Shown: positions 5,016 to 5,132 of the stretch, piece by piece
How the letters are laid out: every line of letters starts with the position of its first letter
Position numbering within the stretch: position 1 is the stretch's first letter
DNA from: an uncultured Eubacteriales bacterium
Lineage (GTDB): Bacteria; Bacillota; Clostridia; Oscillospirales; CAG-272
DNA: 5,132 bases
NCBI GenBank assembly: GCA_900556615.1
Contig: USPP01000154.1
Location: 1-5,132, forward strand
Direction: 5' to 3'
Program-made: the position numbers and the translations under genes
The notes under the pieces: model-generated
What the model was told of the DNA's origin: nothing
The model's input: only the letters and a program-made list of their open reading frames with translations
Databases searched by the model: none

Positions 5016-5043
5016 TTGTTTTTTAGCAGGATAATAATATATT
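5016..5043 (+). promoter_or_regulatory. Possible promoter before asnS
   Basis: TTGTTT (5016-5021), 16 bp and TATATT (5038-5043) resemble a sigma-A promoter in an AT-rich 97-nt gap. Initiation would fall almost at the ribosome binding site, so this alignment is doubtful; TTGCGG (5010-5015) with TAATAA (5032-5037) is an alternative. No clear terminator was seen after the flavin reductase gene, so read-through is also possible. Confidence 0.25.
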
Positions 5044-5062
5044 TTTACAGAGGAAAATCAAT

Positions 5063-5132
5063 ATGAAACGCATAACTGTCAAAGAGCTTTATCAGACTCC
5101 CGATATGTTCGCGGGAAAGACCGTTACGGTTG
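5063..5132 (+). CDS. asnS: Asparaginyl-tRNA synthetase, N-terminal fragment (runs off window)
   Basis: Twenty-three codons are visible: MKRITVKELYQTPDMFAGKT then VTV. This matches the start of clostridial AsnRS, where TVKELY, a PxxF-GK stretch and VTV lead into the GWVR of the OB-fold anticodon-binding domain. AsnRS charges tRNA-Asn with asparagine. AGAGGA (5049-5054) lies 8 nt before ATG. The catalytic class II core lies outside the window. A related aminoacyl-tRNA synthetase of the same subclass is the main alternative. Confidence 0.8.
   Translation, partial: MKRITVKELYQTPDMFAGKTVTV

Overview
The window looks like chromosomal DNA of a Bacillota bacterium, most likely a gut-type Clostridia (Oscillospirales-like). 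The grounds are strong AGGAGG-type ribosome binding sites, sigma-A style TTGACA/TATAAT promoters, the gene set (an RnfC-like protein, an XRE repressor, tsaE-tsaB-rpiB-flavin reductase, asnS) and small TIR-bounded repeats. The genus is inferred and cannot be fixed from the sequence alone.

Left third (1-1300), minus strand: the N-terminal 252 residues of an RnfC-like electron-transfer protein run off the left edge. The gene has its own good promoter and a long leader that can fold into a nested hairpin ending just before its ribosome binding site. Upstream lies a 71-residue XRE-family repressor with a clean intrinsic terminator. The repressor is divergent from a near-consensus plus-strand promoter, and a perfect 6-3-6 dyad (1281-1295) sits inside the spacer of both promoters.

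Middle third (1300-2650), mostly non-coding and repeat-rich: two 178-bp copies of a miniature inverted-repeat element (MITE) lie at 1412-1589 and 2285-2462, about 92% identical, with a solo end of the same family at 882-900. Several hairpins lie around them. Between the copies is a small DUF4190-like membrane protein gene broken by a 4-bp tandem duplication. The outward promoter facing the XRE gene now leads into the first MITE, so the repressor's partner gene may have been displaced, or may be the broken membrane protein gene.

Right half (2506-4965), plus strand: a housekeeping operon tsaE-tsaB-rpiB-flavin reductase, transcribed from a promoter at 2506-2534 through a leader with a hairpin. 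TsaE and TsaB belong to the machinery for the t6A37 tRNA modification, RpiB to the pentose phosphate pathway, and the last gene is an FMN-binding flavin reductase-like protein. tsaD and rimI, frequent neighbours of tsaB, are absent from the window. The window ends in the first 23 codons of asparaginyl-tRNA synthetase (asnS).

The most notable points are the RnfC-like protein lacking the family's glycine-rich flavin/NADH loop, its structured leader that incorporates a MITE end, the orphaned XRE operator/promoter module, and the frameshift explained exactly by an ATAG duplication. I see no clear new defence or mobile system.
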